Positions 1-8,329 of a DNA stretch of 64,000 nucleotides are shown here, piece after piece. How positions within the stretch are numbered: the stretch's first letter is position 1; the number at the start of each line of letters is the position of its first letter. Origin of the DNA: Bacteroidaceae bacterium (GTDB taxonomy: Bacteria > Bacteroidota > Bacteroidia > Bacteroidales > Bacteroidaceae); the NCBI GenBank assembly GCA_017633615.1, contig JAGBPB010000093.1, positions 20,003-84,002 of the forward strand, in the 5' to 3' direction. Under the pieces are notes generated by a model, which had not been told where the DNA came from, did no database searches, and was given only the letters and a program-made list of their open reading frames with translations. A program made the position numbers and the translations under genes.

Positions 1-1
1 C

Positions 2-268
2 ATGCTTGATCAGCAGCAACAGGATCAGGAGAACCAGCAGGACCAGCAGGATCAGCAGCAACAGGAGCAGCAGGAGCAACAACAAGACCAACAGGAACAG
101 CAACAGGAGGAGCAACAGCAGCAACAGGAGCAGCCCGAGGAGATGTCACAGGAGAACGCTGAACAGATACTCGAGGCAGCCATGCAGGATGAGAAAGATG
201 TCCAGGAGCGCGTTCAGGAACAATTGCTTAAGGCTCAGCCAAAGAAACCATTGGATAAAGATTGGTGA
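2..268 (+). CDS. batC: BatC-like TPR protein, C-terminal part only (5' end outside window)
   Basis: The visible 88 codons are the C-terminal tail of a protein that starts upstream of the window. The first 45 or so residues are nearly all Gln, Asp and Glu, and the end is basic (KAQPKKPLDKDW). The stop TGA (266-268) is followed at once by the batD start (270), so the two are cotranscribed. In Bacteroidales, BatC is a TPR protein with a glutamine-rich C-terminal linker, encoded between the VWA proteins BatA/BatB and BatD. The TPR part is not visible here, so the name rests on the neighbours and the tail composition. The Bat complex is linked to oxygen and stress tolerance at the inner membrane. 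Confidence 0.75.
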   Translation: MLDQQQQDQENQQDQQDQQQQEQQEQQQDQQEQQQEEQQQQQEQPEEMSQENAEQILEAAMQDEKDVQERVQEQLLKAQPKKPLDKDW

Positions 269-269
269 C

Positions 270-2132
270 ATGAATATATCAGAAAAGACAAAGAGATTGC
301 TTTTACCGATCATGCTGCTAATGCTGACCGGAGTTAAAGCTATTGCCGATGACGTCTCGTTTACAGCCCAGGCCCCGCAGGCCGTTGTGGCAGGTGAACG
401 TTTCAGAATCACATATAAGGTGAATACACGTGATGCCAAGGAGTTCCGTGCGCCGGATATGAAGAATATCAATATTTTGACCGGCCCCAGTACTTCAACT
501 TCATCTAGTACCCAGATATACAACGGGCAGGTAACTAGCACATATACACTAACTTATACCTATATTGCCGTAGCCACGGAGGAGGGAGATGTGGAGCTGG
601 ATGGTGCCACAATTAAGGTTGACGGCAAGCAGATTACATCAAATAAGCTGAGATTCAAGGTGCTGCCGCCTGATCAGGCATCACAGCAGAGTGGGCAAGG
701 GCAGGGGAGCGCCCAGTCCGGTCTGCAGCGTTCATCCGGGCAGGGATCTACCTCTGTGGGTAATGATGAGCTCTTTATGGTGGCCAGTGTTGATAAGACC
801 AATGTATATGAGCAGGAGGCAATCCTGCTTACATTCAAGGTATATAAATCACCTTCAGTGTCTCTAAACAGCTTGAGTAACAAGATGCCGGATCTCAAGA
901 ACTTCCATGTTCAGGAGGTTGACCTTCCGCAGCAGAAAGAGTTCCAGCTTGAGCACTACAACGGACGTAACTATCAGACTATATTGTGGAGCCAGTATGT
1001 ACTGTTCCCGCAACATTCGGGTGAACTGGAGATTCCTTCAACAACCTTTGAGGGTGTTGTGGCACAGCGTGTGGAGAGAAGCAGTAATGACATCTTTGAC
1101 ATGTTCTTCAATTCTGACAGGTATGTAGAAGTCAAGAAAGATCTTGTAACGCGTAATATAAAAATCAACGTAAAACCGCTCCCGCAGGGTAAGACAAGTG
1201 CATATTATGGTGGAGTAGGTGATTTCAGTATCAGTTCTACCGTAAGCAGTACTGATGTTACAGCCAATGATGCCGTCACTGTCAGGGTGATTCTGTCAGG
1301 AACCGGTAATTTGAAGCTTGTCAAGACACCTGAAATCAAATTCCCTCAGGATTTTGATATATATGATCCCAAGATTGAGAACAAGTATACAATCAAGGGC
1401 GGCCGTCAGACAGGTAACAAGGTATATGAATACCTGGTTATACCGCGTCACGCAGGTAAATATACCATTCCTGCCCTTAATTTCCAGTATTTTGACCCCA
1501 AGAGTGAGACATACAAGACTGTCAGCACAGAGGAATATACTCTGAATGTAGCCAGAGGACAGGGCGGGGGAGAATCCCAGACATCAGTTTCGTATGTAAA
1601 CAAAGAGGACCTCAAGTATGTGGGGCAGGATGTTCGGTTCCACTCCACACCTCTCTCTCTCAAGAAAGAAACTGATCAGATTCTTGACACATGGTTCTGG
1701 CTGAGCCTGGCTGCACCTCTGGTTATTCTGATAGTTGTGGTTATCATAACGCGTAAACGTATTGCTGACAGTGCCAATGCAGCCAAAGTCCGTGTCAAGA
1801 AAGCAAGTTCCGTGGCTACCAAACGTCTTAAGGTGGCCCGTAAACTGATGAAGGATGGTCGCAAGGATGAGTTTTATGATGAGATGATGCGGGCTCTGTC
1901 TGGCTATTTCGGTGACAAGCTGGCTATTCCGGTAGCAGAGCTCTCAAAGGATAACATCATGGCTGAACTCAAGCGCCGTAATGTGGCTGAGGAGCCTGTC
2001 AAACAGGTTATAGGCTTGCTTGATGACTGTGAATTTGCCCGTTATGCTCCCGGTGATGATACCGGACGTATGGACCGTCTGTATGAGGAGGCTGTAAGTG
2101 TGATAGGGCAGATTGAAAACACGATTAAATAA
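270..2132 (+). CDS. batD: BatD, membrane-anchored aerotolerance protein
   Basis: 620-residue exported protein. It has an N-terminal signal peptide (about residues 1-26, hydrophobic LLLPIMLLMLTG) and a large periplasmic beta-rich region with two or three repeats of the BatD type (around 27-470). A Gln/Ser/Gly-rich linker lies near residue 150. A single transmembrane helix follows (about 474-494, WFWLSLAAPLVILIVVVIIT), then a basic cytoplasmic helical tail. The open frame extends further upstream, but only the ATG at 270 gives a signal peptide and fits just after the batC stop. It overlaps batE by one base (TAATG). BatD is the large component of the Bat complex, and its molecular role is not settled. 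Confidence 0.92.
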   Translation: MNISEKTKRLLLPIMLLMLTGVKAIADDVSFTAQAPQAVVAGERFRITYKVNTRDAKEFRAPDMKNINILTGPSTSTSSSTQIYNGQVTSTYTLTYTYIAVATEEGDVELDGATIKVDGKQITSNKLRFKVLPPDQASQQSGQGQGSAQSGLQRSSGQGSTSVGNDELFMVASVDKTNVYEQEAILLTFKVYKSPSVSLNSLSNKMPDLKNFHVQEVDLPQQKEFQLEHYNGRNYQTILWSQYVLFPQHSGELEIPSTTFEGVVAQRVERSSNDIFDMFFNSDRYVEVKKDLVTRNIKINVKPLPQGKTSAYYGGVGDFSISSTVSSTDVTANDAVTVRVILSGTGNLKLVKTPEIKFPQDFDIYDPKIENKYTIKGGRQTGNKVYEYLVIPRHAGKYTIPALNFQYFDPKSETYKTVSTEEYTLNVARGQGGGESQTSVSYVNKEDLKYVGQDVRFHSTPLSLKKETDQILDTWFWLSLAAPLVILIVVVIITRKRIADSANAAKVRVKKASSVATKRLKVARKLMKDGRKDEFYDEMMRALSGYFGDKLAIPVAELSKDNIMAELKRRNVAEEPVKQVIGLLDDCEFARYAPGDDTGRMDRLYEEAVSVIGQIENTIK

Positions 2133-2941
2133 TGAAAGGTATGAAAAAGATTATAGCTCTCTTATTTGCTGTTATTCCTGTCCTGGCAGTTGCTCAGGAT
2201 GAGCCTGAAATGACGAGTCTTGTAGCTGATTCAGCCTCACAGGCTAAGGTTTACACATTATCTGATGCTGACAGTGCATACGTTCAGGGAGATTATCTTA
2301 CTGCTATCAGTATATATGAGTCTGTAATAGAGAATCAGGGTACAAACGCCACCTTATATATGAATCTTGGTAACTGCTGGTTCAAGCGTGACGAGATTGC
2401 CAAAGCCATTCTGTATTATGAACGCGCATATCTTATTGACCCGTCAGATCCTGATATAAGATTTAATCTGGAACTGGCCCGTACCAAGACTGTAGATAAG
2501 GTAAATCCTGTAAATCAACTCTTTATAGTAGTATGGTTCAAGAAACTGCTGGCCGCGCTTGATGTCAACAGCTGGGCTGCGCTTACTGTCATCCTGTTTG
2601 CGGCGTGCATATTGCTTATAGGCGTGTTGCTGTTCTCCAAGAAACGTGGCATCAGAAAAATATCTTTTTCTTTTAGCGTATTTTTCTTGCTTTTGTCTAT
2701 TTTATCTTTTATCTTCGCTACTACACAGATGGGGAATATCCGGAATCGTAACACGGCAATTATCATGTCGCCTAGTGTAACGGTCAAGAGTACACCCAGC
2801 AGTGGCGGTACAGACCTGTTTATCATTCATGAAGGACGTAAGGTACAGATACTGGATTCTTCCATGAAAGAGTGGGTTGAGATAAGATTAGAGGACGGAA
2901 ATACAGGTTGGGTACCGGTTAATGTTATGGAAATCATTTAA
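2132..2941 (+). CDS. batE: BatE, TPR and SH3-domain membrane protein
   Basis: 269 residues. A signal peptide (1-21, ending in AVAQ) is followed by TPR-like helices at about 45-115 (YMNLGNCWFKRDEIAKAILY). Two transmembrane helices follow (about 145-167 and 175-195). A C-terminal bacterial SH3 domain (about 210-269) carries VTVKSTPSSGGTDLF and a WVPV motif near the end. The ATG overlaps the batD stop codon by one base, which implies coupled translation. Order and architecture match BatE of Bacteroidales. The SH3 domain would face the periplasm and may bind cell wall or a partner; this is inferred. Confidence 0.9.
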   Translation: MKGMKKIIALLFAVIPVLAVAQDEPEMTSLVADSASQAKVYTLSDADSAYVQGDYLTAISIYESVIENQGTNATLYMNLGNCWFKRDEIAKAILYYERAYLIDPSDPDIRFNLELARTKTVDKVNPVNQLFIVVWFKKLLAALDVNSWAALTVILFAACILLIGVLLFSKKRGIRKISFSFSVFFLLLSILSFIFATTQMGNIRNRNTAIIMSPSVTVKSTPSSGGTDLFIIHEGRKVQILDSSMKEWVEIRLEDGNTGWVPVNVMEII

Positions 2942-2953
2942 TAGCAGTATGGA

Positions 2954-3664
2954 ATGACTGAAGTACAGGGTCTCTTGGAGACAGACAGATTGGCCACGCT
3001 GTCAGTTAATGGCAGCGAATCCCTTTTTTGGGACGGTGTGGCCAACTTATATACTTCATTTTTTGTGTGGATTCCACTCGCACTGACTGCTATATTCCTG
3101 ATTCTGAGGAATATAAATTCCAAAAGATTGCTTCTTGTACTGTTTTTGGTGGCACTTACAGTGTTGCTTTGTGACCAGTTGTCTTCATCTGTCTGTAAAC
3201 CGTTGTTCCAAAGGCTCAGGCCTACACATGATCCCTCATTTATGGATATGATTGATACCGTAAATGGCTATCGTGGAGGACTATACGGCTTCTTCTCAGG
3301 ACATGCCGCCAATTCATTCGGTCTGGCCGGGCTGTTCATGTGGCTTGTCCGTGACAGATGGTTCAGTCTTTCTGTCGGACTGTGGGCAATAGCCAACTCT
3401 CTGATAAGAACATATTTAGGCGTTCATTATATGGGCGATATTATTGTTGGTGCCATTGTCGGAAGCATTATTGGAAGTTTGATATATTGCATTTACCGTA
3501 TAGCTACACGTAAAGACAGAGTGCTCAGGACTGTTCATGATTCCAGTATTTTATACACTAAGTCCGGATTCATGCGTAGTGATATATTCGTGTTCTTATG
3601 TGTGCTGTTCGGTACGCATGCCTTAATAATGATCGGCACCTGTATAACGCAGGGAACTCTTTGA
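2954..3664 (+). CDS. PAP2-family membrane phosphatase
   Basis: 236 residues with about five or six hydrophobic helices. The three PAP2 phosphatase motifs are in order: KPLFQRLRP (KxxxxxxRP) near residue 80, FSGHAANS (the [PF]SGH motif) near 116, and RTYLGVHYMGD (RxxxxxHxxxD) near 155. These contribute Lys, two Arg, two His and Asp to the active site. The family dephosphorylates undecaprenyl diphosphate, phosphatidic acid or lipid A. The sequence alone does not choose among these, though undecaprenyl-diphosphate recycling or lipid A trimming is most likely in this phylum. It starts 12 nt after batE and may be cotranscribed with it. Confidence 0.88.
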   Translation: MTEVQGLLETDRLATLSVNGSESLFWDGVANLYTSFFVWIPLALTAIFLILRNINSKRLLLVLFLVALTVLLCDQLSSSVCKPLFQRLRPTHDPSFMDMIDTVNGYRGGLYGFFSGHAANSFGLAGLFMWLVRDRWFSLSVGLWAIANSLIRTYLGVHYMGDIIVGAIVGSIIGSLIYCIYRIATRKDRVLRTVHDSSILYTKSGFMRSDIFVFLCVLFGTHALIMIGTCITQGTL

Positions 3665-3708
3665 CAATTAAATATTTACAAACGACTTAGATAATAATCC
3701 TAATTTTA

Positions 3709-3969
3709 ATGCTTATGACCAGATTAATCACATTCAATGAACTGCGCCAGATCAAGGCGCAACTTCCGGAGGGCAGTATTCACAGAATTGCCGATGAGCT
3801 GAATCTCGATGTAGAGACCGTCAGAAATTTCTTTGGAGGTACTGACTACAAAAAGGGTTCAGCTGTAGGTTTTCATATTGAACCGGGACCAAACGGCGGT
3901 TGCGTTGTTCTGGATGACACGACGGTTCTGGATAGAGCGCTTGAAATTATTGCTGAAAGCAAAAAGTAA
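3709..3969 (+). CDS. Small conserved DNA-binding (HTH-like) protein
   Basis: 86-residue protein. Residues 6-45 read as a helix-turn-helix (FNELRQIKAQ, then SIHRIADELNLDVETVRNFF). The second half is a short beta/alpha segment containing GPNGGCVVLDD. It resembles a small protein often annotated only as DNA-binding protein in Bacteroidales; no specific target is known to me. An in-frame ATG at 3715 is an equally good start. It lies 44 nt after the PAP2 gene and ends just before a strong terminator, so it may be the last gene of the bat transcript or have its own promoter. Confidence 0.75.
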   Translation: MLMTRLITFNELRQIKAQLPEGSIHRIADELNLDVETVRNFFGGTDYKKGSAVGFHIEPGPNGGCVVLDDTTVLDRALEIIAESKK

Positions 3970-3990
3970 GAATCAATTAGAATCAAAATC

Positions 3991-4020
3991 AAGGGCGTTA
4001 TTTTTAACGCCCTTGTTTTT
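3991..4020 (+). terminator. Rho-independent terminator
   Basis: A perfect 10-bp stem (AAGGGCGTTA / TAACGCCCTT) with a TTTT loop is followed by G and a run of T. It ends transcription after the small DNA-binding protein. Confidence 0.9.
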
Positions 4021-4163
4021 TGTCGCGAAAGGCTACGGGTCGGCGAGCTTTGCTCGGGAATCTCGATAATATTAAGTATAGCTTGATATTGTTCTAGCAG
4101 CTCTAAATATTTGCATAATAACTATTATGTTAAATAATGAAAACAGAAATCCACTCCCACTAC
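4021..4163. other. Intergenic spacer with two weak hairpins
   Basis: A 140-nt spacer between two opposed terminators. It holds a short perfect hairpin CGAGC-TTT-GCTCG (4044-4056) and an AT-rich one (AATATTAAG / CTTGATATT, 4069-4091). I see no gene or clear promoter. Confidence 0.5.
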
Positions 4164-4199
4164 AAAAAAAGACCCTCGGAAAACCGAAGGTCTTTTAAA
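4164..4199 (-). terminator. Terminator of the TPR gene
   Basis: On the minus strand the stem GACCTTCGG-TTTT-CCGAGGGTC (one G-U pair) is followed by seven T. It sits just after the TPR gene stop and points against the terminator at 3991. Confidence 0.9.
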
Positions 4200-4215
4200 T
4201 TAAAAGATTAATTAA

Positions 4216-5499
4216 TTAGAGGTATCCTTTCTCCTTCATTCTTGACTCAACCTCGTTGAGCTCAGGAGTCATCTTAAGGATGTAATAAATCTGCTGCAAT
4301 GGAACGCCCCATTTTGCAACTGCTGTAGGCTCAAGCTCTCTCAGTTTCTTGAAGTACGGAAGTGCATTCTTGAAATACTCCTCCTGTTCCTTCATGGCTT
4401 TCTTGTAAGCTGATGAACGGTAATCAAGATTTGATTTTGAATCCATGAACTCAACAGCCTGACTCATGATGCAGAGACCAAGGTTGTTATAAGCGTCAGC
4501 AAGTTCGCTGTTCTTCTCAATAGCTATCTTGTACTGCTCAATAGCCTTGTCGTAATCCTTACCCTGCTGTGCTATATAACCAAGTACATAGTAGTTGTAA
4601 GCTTTCTCCGGATCAACCTTAATCATATCCTGGACGAACTCCTCCATGGCGCCCATATCATTCTTGATGTTGTAGTAGTTGAGCAGCTTGTTGTAGTAGT
4701 AATCCTTTGTGGGATACTTAACAAGACCGTCCTTCAATGACTGGAGCCATTTAACTGAATCCTTAAGCTCACCGTAGCACTCGCATATGAATTCGGTAGC
4801 ATCCTCACCGTATTCCTCGTCATTCTGAGCCATGATGGCATATTTGAGAGCATCCTGCCACTTTCCATTGTTGTAAGCAGCCAGTGCGGGGAAATATGCG
4901 AAGTTGTATCTGTACTGCTCCCATGTGGGATCATCCTGCATGTAATCCTTGAGGATATCACTCTGAGCAAGAGTGAAATATCTGTCAAAGTACTTATAAG
5001 CAGTTGTATAATCCTCACGATGGTTGAAATAGAACACACCACCGTTGATGAGAGTGTTCAGATTACGGTAAATCTTGGGAATCTGGTTCTTACGTACCTC
5101 ATCAGAAGTTTTTCCCTTGGCGTTGGGGATCTGCTGCAGAGAGTCAGCCCTGAGAGCGAATGTAAACCAGTCTGAAAGATAATTGTACATGGCAACAGTG
5201 TCATATACACCATTGTAAGACTTTACGTTCTCCTGATTATAGAAATATTCATATATTTCAGCGGCCTGATACCATGTCTGATCCCAATCCTTGAGGAGCG
5301 GATTCTTCATGGCCTCATCAATAAGCCTCTTGGCGTGTCTCTTATCAGGAACATCGTCTCTTTCCATGTCGTCTCTTGCCTCCTTTACCTGCTTCTGAGC
5401 GGTTTTAGTGGCTTTCTTAAGCTCTTTCTCAGACATCTGAGCGTATGTTGTGCATGTCATACCCAGAGCTGCAATCAAAACAAATATAAGCTTCTTCAT
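4216..5499 (-). CDS. Exported TPR protein
   Basis: 427 residues with a signal peptide (1-20, ending in TYAQ). After a basic, charged helical region (21-60) the protein is built of helical repeats. Clear TPR units are in the C-terminal half, for example YNYYVLGYIAQQGKDYDKAI and ADAYNNLGLCIMSQAVEF. It is predicted to be periplasmic or attached to the outer membrane, acting as a protein-binding scaffold. No enzymatic motif is seen. It lies 61 nt downstream of gyrA on the same strand, and I see no TAnnTTTG box in the gap, so it is probably cotranscribed with gyrA. The function is unknown. Confidence 0.85.
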   Translation of the reverse strand: MKKLIFVLIAALGMTCTTYAQMSEKELKKATKTAQKQVKEARDDMERDDVPDKRHAKRLIDEAMKNPLLKDWDQTWYQAAEIYEYFYNQENVKSYNGVYDTVAMYNYLSDWFTFALRADSLQQIPNAKGKTSDEVRKNQIPKIYRNLNTLINGGVFYFNHREDYTTAYKYFDRYFTLAQSDILKDYMQDDPTWEQYRYNFAYFPALAAYNNGKWQDALKYAIMAQNDEEYGEDATEFICECYGELKDSVKWLQSLKDGLVKYPTKDYYYNKLLNYYNIKNDMGAMEEFVQDMIKVDPEKAYNYYVLGYIAQQGKDYDKAIEQYKIAIEKNSELADAYNNLGLCIMSQAVEFMDSKSNLDYRSSAYKKAMKEQEEYFKNALPYFKKLRELEPTAVAKWGVPLQQIYYILKMTPELNEVESRMKEKGYL

Positions 5500-5560
5500 G
5501 TTGAATAAGTTGTTATAGGTTTTACATTATTAATATATTATTCTCTGTTGGTTGTTAAAA

Positions 5561-8080
5561 TCACTCAGTCACAGGTGCCTCAGGAGCGGTTTCCGGTGCG
5601 GGTTCCTCCCCACCCTCAACCTCTGAGACGTCGGGCTCACTGTCAACCTTGCATATTGAACCTATCTGGTCATTGCGTTTCTCCAGGTTGATGAGTCTGA
5701 CACCCTGTGTGGCGCGGCCCATTACACGGAAATCAGATACGCTTACGCGCAGTGTAATGCCTGATTTATTGATGATTACCAGGTCGTTATCATCAGTAAC
5801 AGCCTGAATCGAAACCAGTTTGCCGGTCTTGTCCGTAATGTTCAAGGTCTTTACGCCCTTGCCGCCACGGTTGGTCTTGCGGTAGTCCTCAATCTCGGAG
5901 CGCTTGCCGTAGCCCTGTTCTGATACAACCATGATGGTCTCCTCGGGCTGCTCGTCGACTGCTATCATACCTACTACCTGATCCTCACCGTCCTCATCAA
6001 GGGTCATGGCGCGTACACCGGTAGATACTCGGCCCATGCCGCGTACGGTGCTCTCATTGAAGCGGATGGCACGACCGTTACGGTTTGCTATGATGATCTC
6101 CTTGTTACCGTCAGTGAGCAGTACATTGATAACCTTGTCACCGTCGTTCAGGTTGATGGCGTTGATGCCGTTCTGACGCGGACGTGAGTAATCCTGAAGG
6201 ATTGTCTTCTTGATTACGCCGTTCTGTGTGCAGAATACCAGATAATGGTTGGATGTAAACTCTGCATCAGCCAGGTTCTTTATTGCTATATAAGCATTTA
6301 CGGCATCATCGGGCTCAATGTTGAGCATATTCTGGATGGCACGGCCCTTTGATGTCTTGCCGCCCTCCGGTATGTCATAAACCTTGAGCCAGTAGCAACG
6401 TCCCTTCTGTGTAAAGAACAATATGTAGTTATGTGTTGTAGCTGTGAATATGTGCTCAATGAAGTCCTCGTCGCGCTTGTCAGAGCCTCGGGATCCTACT
6501 CCACCCCTGCCCTGCAGGCGGTATTCAGTAAGTGCGGTACGCTTTATGTAGCCCAGGTGTGACATTGTGATGATCATGGGCTCATCGGCATAGAAGTCTT
6601 CAGGATTAAACTCCTCGCTGGCATAGACAATCTCTGTCTTGCGCTCATCGCCGTACCTGTCAATGATGGACTGCATCTCATCCTTGATAACCTGCTTGCA
6701 CTTTTCCGGATCGTCCAGAATGCTCTGAAGCTCCTCAATGCGTGCCATAACCTCATTGTACTCCTCATGCAGCTGATCCTGCATAAGTCCGGTAAGCTGG
6801 CGCAGACGCATATCAACAATGGCCTTGGCCTGGATGTCATCCAGTCCGAAGCGGTCCATAAGGTTCTGAATTGCGTCATTGGGGGTCTTGGCCTTCTTGA
6901 TGATCTGTATCACCTCATCAATGTTATCTGATGCAATGATCAGACCTTCAAGTATATGAGCGCGTTTTTTAGCCTCCTCCAGGTCAAACTTGGTGCGGCG
7001 TATAACCACCTCATGACGATGCTCTATGAAGCATTTTATGAGGTCACGCAGGTTAAGACACTTGGGGCGTCCCTTGACAAGGGCTATGTTGTTTACGCCG
7101 AATGATGTCTGCAACGCGGTCATCTTGAACAGCTTGTTCAGTACCACGCCTGCATTGGCATCCCTCTTAACGTCAATGACAATGCGCATACCCTCACGGT
7201 CTGACTCATCATTGACGTTGCTTATGCCCTCAATTTTCTTATCTGTAACAAGTTCAGCAATGAACTTGATGAGCTCTGCCTTGTTTACGCCGTAAGGTAT
7301 CTCGGTTACAACAATCTTGTCATGCTGTTCACCTGCCTCAATCTCAGTCTTGGCGCGCATTATCACGCGGCCGCGACCGGTCTCATAGGCCTCACGTACA
7401 CCGCTGATACCGTAAATGTATGCACCGGTGGGGAAATCAGGAGCCTTGATGTACTGCATCAGCTCATCAACCGTGATGTCGGGATTGTCAACCATTGCAA
7501 TGCAGCCGTTCAGGACCTCTGTCAGGTTGTGAGGCGGCATGTTGGTGGCCATACCTACTGCGATACCGGATGAACCGTTCACCAGAAGGTTCGGTATGGT
7601 TGCCGGAAGAACCGTGGGTTCCTCCTCCTTGTTGTCATAGTTGGGTACAAAGTCAACGGTGTTCTTGTTTATATCCTGCATCATCTCCTCACCCATCTTG
7701 CGCAGGCGTACCTCCGTGTAACGCATGGCAGCCGGGCTGTCACCGTCTATTGAACCGAAGTTGCCCTGACCGTCCACAAGCGGATAACGCATTATCCAAT
7801 CCTGCGCCAGACGAACAAGAGCGCCATATACTGATGAGTCACCATGAGGATGGAAGTGTCCGAGCACATCACCTACAGTACGGGCTGACTTGCGATAACC
7901 TTTATCTGATGTGTTTCCGTCACGCATCATACTGTAGAGTATGCGGCGATGTACCGGTTTCAGTCCGTCACGTGCATCCGGGAGAGCTCTGGCTACAATC
8001 ACTGACATTGAATAGTCAATGTATGAGGACTTCATCTCCTCCTCAATGTTCACCCTTATAATTCTGTCCTGGTTTTCCAA
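5561..8080 (-). CDS. gyrA: DNA gyrase subunit A
   Basis: 839 residues from the TTG at 8080 (MENQDRII, matching the usual Bacteroidetes GyrA start). The frame stays open to a TTG at 8140, but the promoter box at 8149-8156 would leave almost no leader for that start. The breakage-reunion domain contains HPHGDSSVY (residues 77-85) and the catalytic Tyr121 in RYTE. The C-terminal beta-pinwheel begins near 500, with a GyrA-box-like [10 protein letters not shown] near 520 and NRGGKG further on. An acidic Pro/Glu tail ends the protein. Gyrase introduces negative supercoils with GyrB, which is not in the window. The quinolone-contact site has Ser82 but Gly at 86, where an acidic residue is usual. Confidence 0.97.
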   Translation of the reverse strand: MENQDRIIRVNIEEEMKSSYIDYSMSVIVARALPDARDGLKPVHRRILYSMMRDGNTSDKGYRKSARTVGDVLGHFHPHGDSSVYGALVRLAQDWIMRYPLVDGQGNFGSIDGDSPAAMRYTEVRLRKMGEEMMQDINKNTVDFVPNYDNKEEEPTVLPATIPNLLVNGSSGIAVGMATNMPPHNLTEVLNGCIAMVDNPDITVDELMQYIKAPDFPTGAYIYGISGVREAYETGRGRVIMRAKTEIEAGEQHDKIVVTEIPYGVNKAELIKFIAELVTDKKIEGISNVNDESDREGMRIVIDVKRDANAGVVLNKLFKMTALQTSFGVNNIALVKGRPKCLNLRDLIKCFIEHRHEVVIRRTKFDLEEAKKRAHILEGLIIASDNIDEVIQIIKKAKTPNDAIQNLMDRFGLDDIQAKAIVDMRLRQLTGLMQDQLHEEYNEVMARIEELQSILDDPEKCKQVIKDEMQSIIDRYGDERKTEIVYASEEFNPEDFYADEPMIITMSHLGYIKRTALTEYRLQGRGGVGSRGSDKRDEDFIEHIFTATTHNYILFFTQKGRCYWLKVYDIPEGGKTSKGRAIQNMLNIEPDDAVNAYIAIKNLADAEFTSNHYLVFCTQNGVIKKTILQDYSRPRQNGINAINLNDGDKVINVLLTDGNKEIIIANRNGRAIRFNESTVRGMGRVSTGVRAMTLDEDGEDQVVGMIAVDEQPEETIMVVSEQGYGKRSEIEDYRKTNRGGKGVKTLNITDKTGKLVSIQAVTDDNDLVIINKSGITLRVSVSDFRVMGRATQGVRLINLEKRNDQIGSICKVDSEPDVSEVEGGEEPAPETAPEAPVTE

Positions 8081-8148
8081 TTTGTTTGTTTTTAATGTCT
8101 GTAATAATACCTTTTGAGCCTGTCGGCATAAACATCCCAAAAGTACTC

Positions 8149-8156
8149 CAAAAATA
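8149..8156 (-). promoter_or_regulatory. Promoter -7 box for gyrA (TATTTTTG)
   Basis: TATTTTTG on the minus strand fits TAnnTTTG. It puts the RNA start near 8143 and so gives a leader of about 60 nt before the TTG start of gyrA at 8080. No good -33 TTTG is visible. Confidence 0.6.
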
Positions 8157-8309
8157 GTTCACGCACAACTTTACGCGCGTATTTTTAATAAGGTGTTAAC
8201 AAGTTTTTTCAGATGGTATTTTCAGACTTTATGGCATAATATGATGATTGGCACGTGATTTGTTGATATCTTGCTGCAACAAAAGGGATGAACCATACCA
8301 AAAACCACT

Positions 8310-8317
8310 TATATTTG
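8310..8317 (+). promoter_or_regulatory. Promoter -7 box for clpC (TATATTTG)
   Basis: TATATTTG fits TAnnTTTG exactly. RNA would start near 8323, leaving a leader of under 10 nt before the ATG at 8330. This rules out the upstream in-frame ATG at 8288 for this transcript. Confidence 0.6.
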
Positions 8318-8329
8318 CATCATAAAAGG

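Noticed and set aside
6..269. Extending BatD to the start of the window
   Set aside because: The upstream part is the out-of-frame reading of the BatC Gln-rich tail, and the signal peptide begins at 270.
3709..3969. Calling the small HTH protein a HU/IHF-type histone-like protein
   Set aside because: It lacks the HU arm sequence and the length pattern; the HTH-like half fits a different family.
7495..8061. A 188-codon plus-strand frame inside gyrA
   Set aside because: Antisense to the gyrA catalytic region and Cys/Pro/Ser-rich, as expected for a shadow frame.
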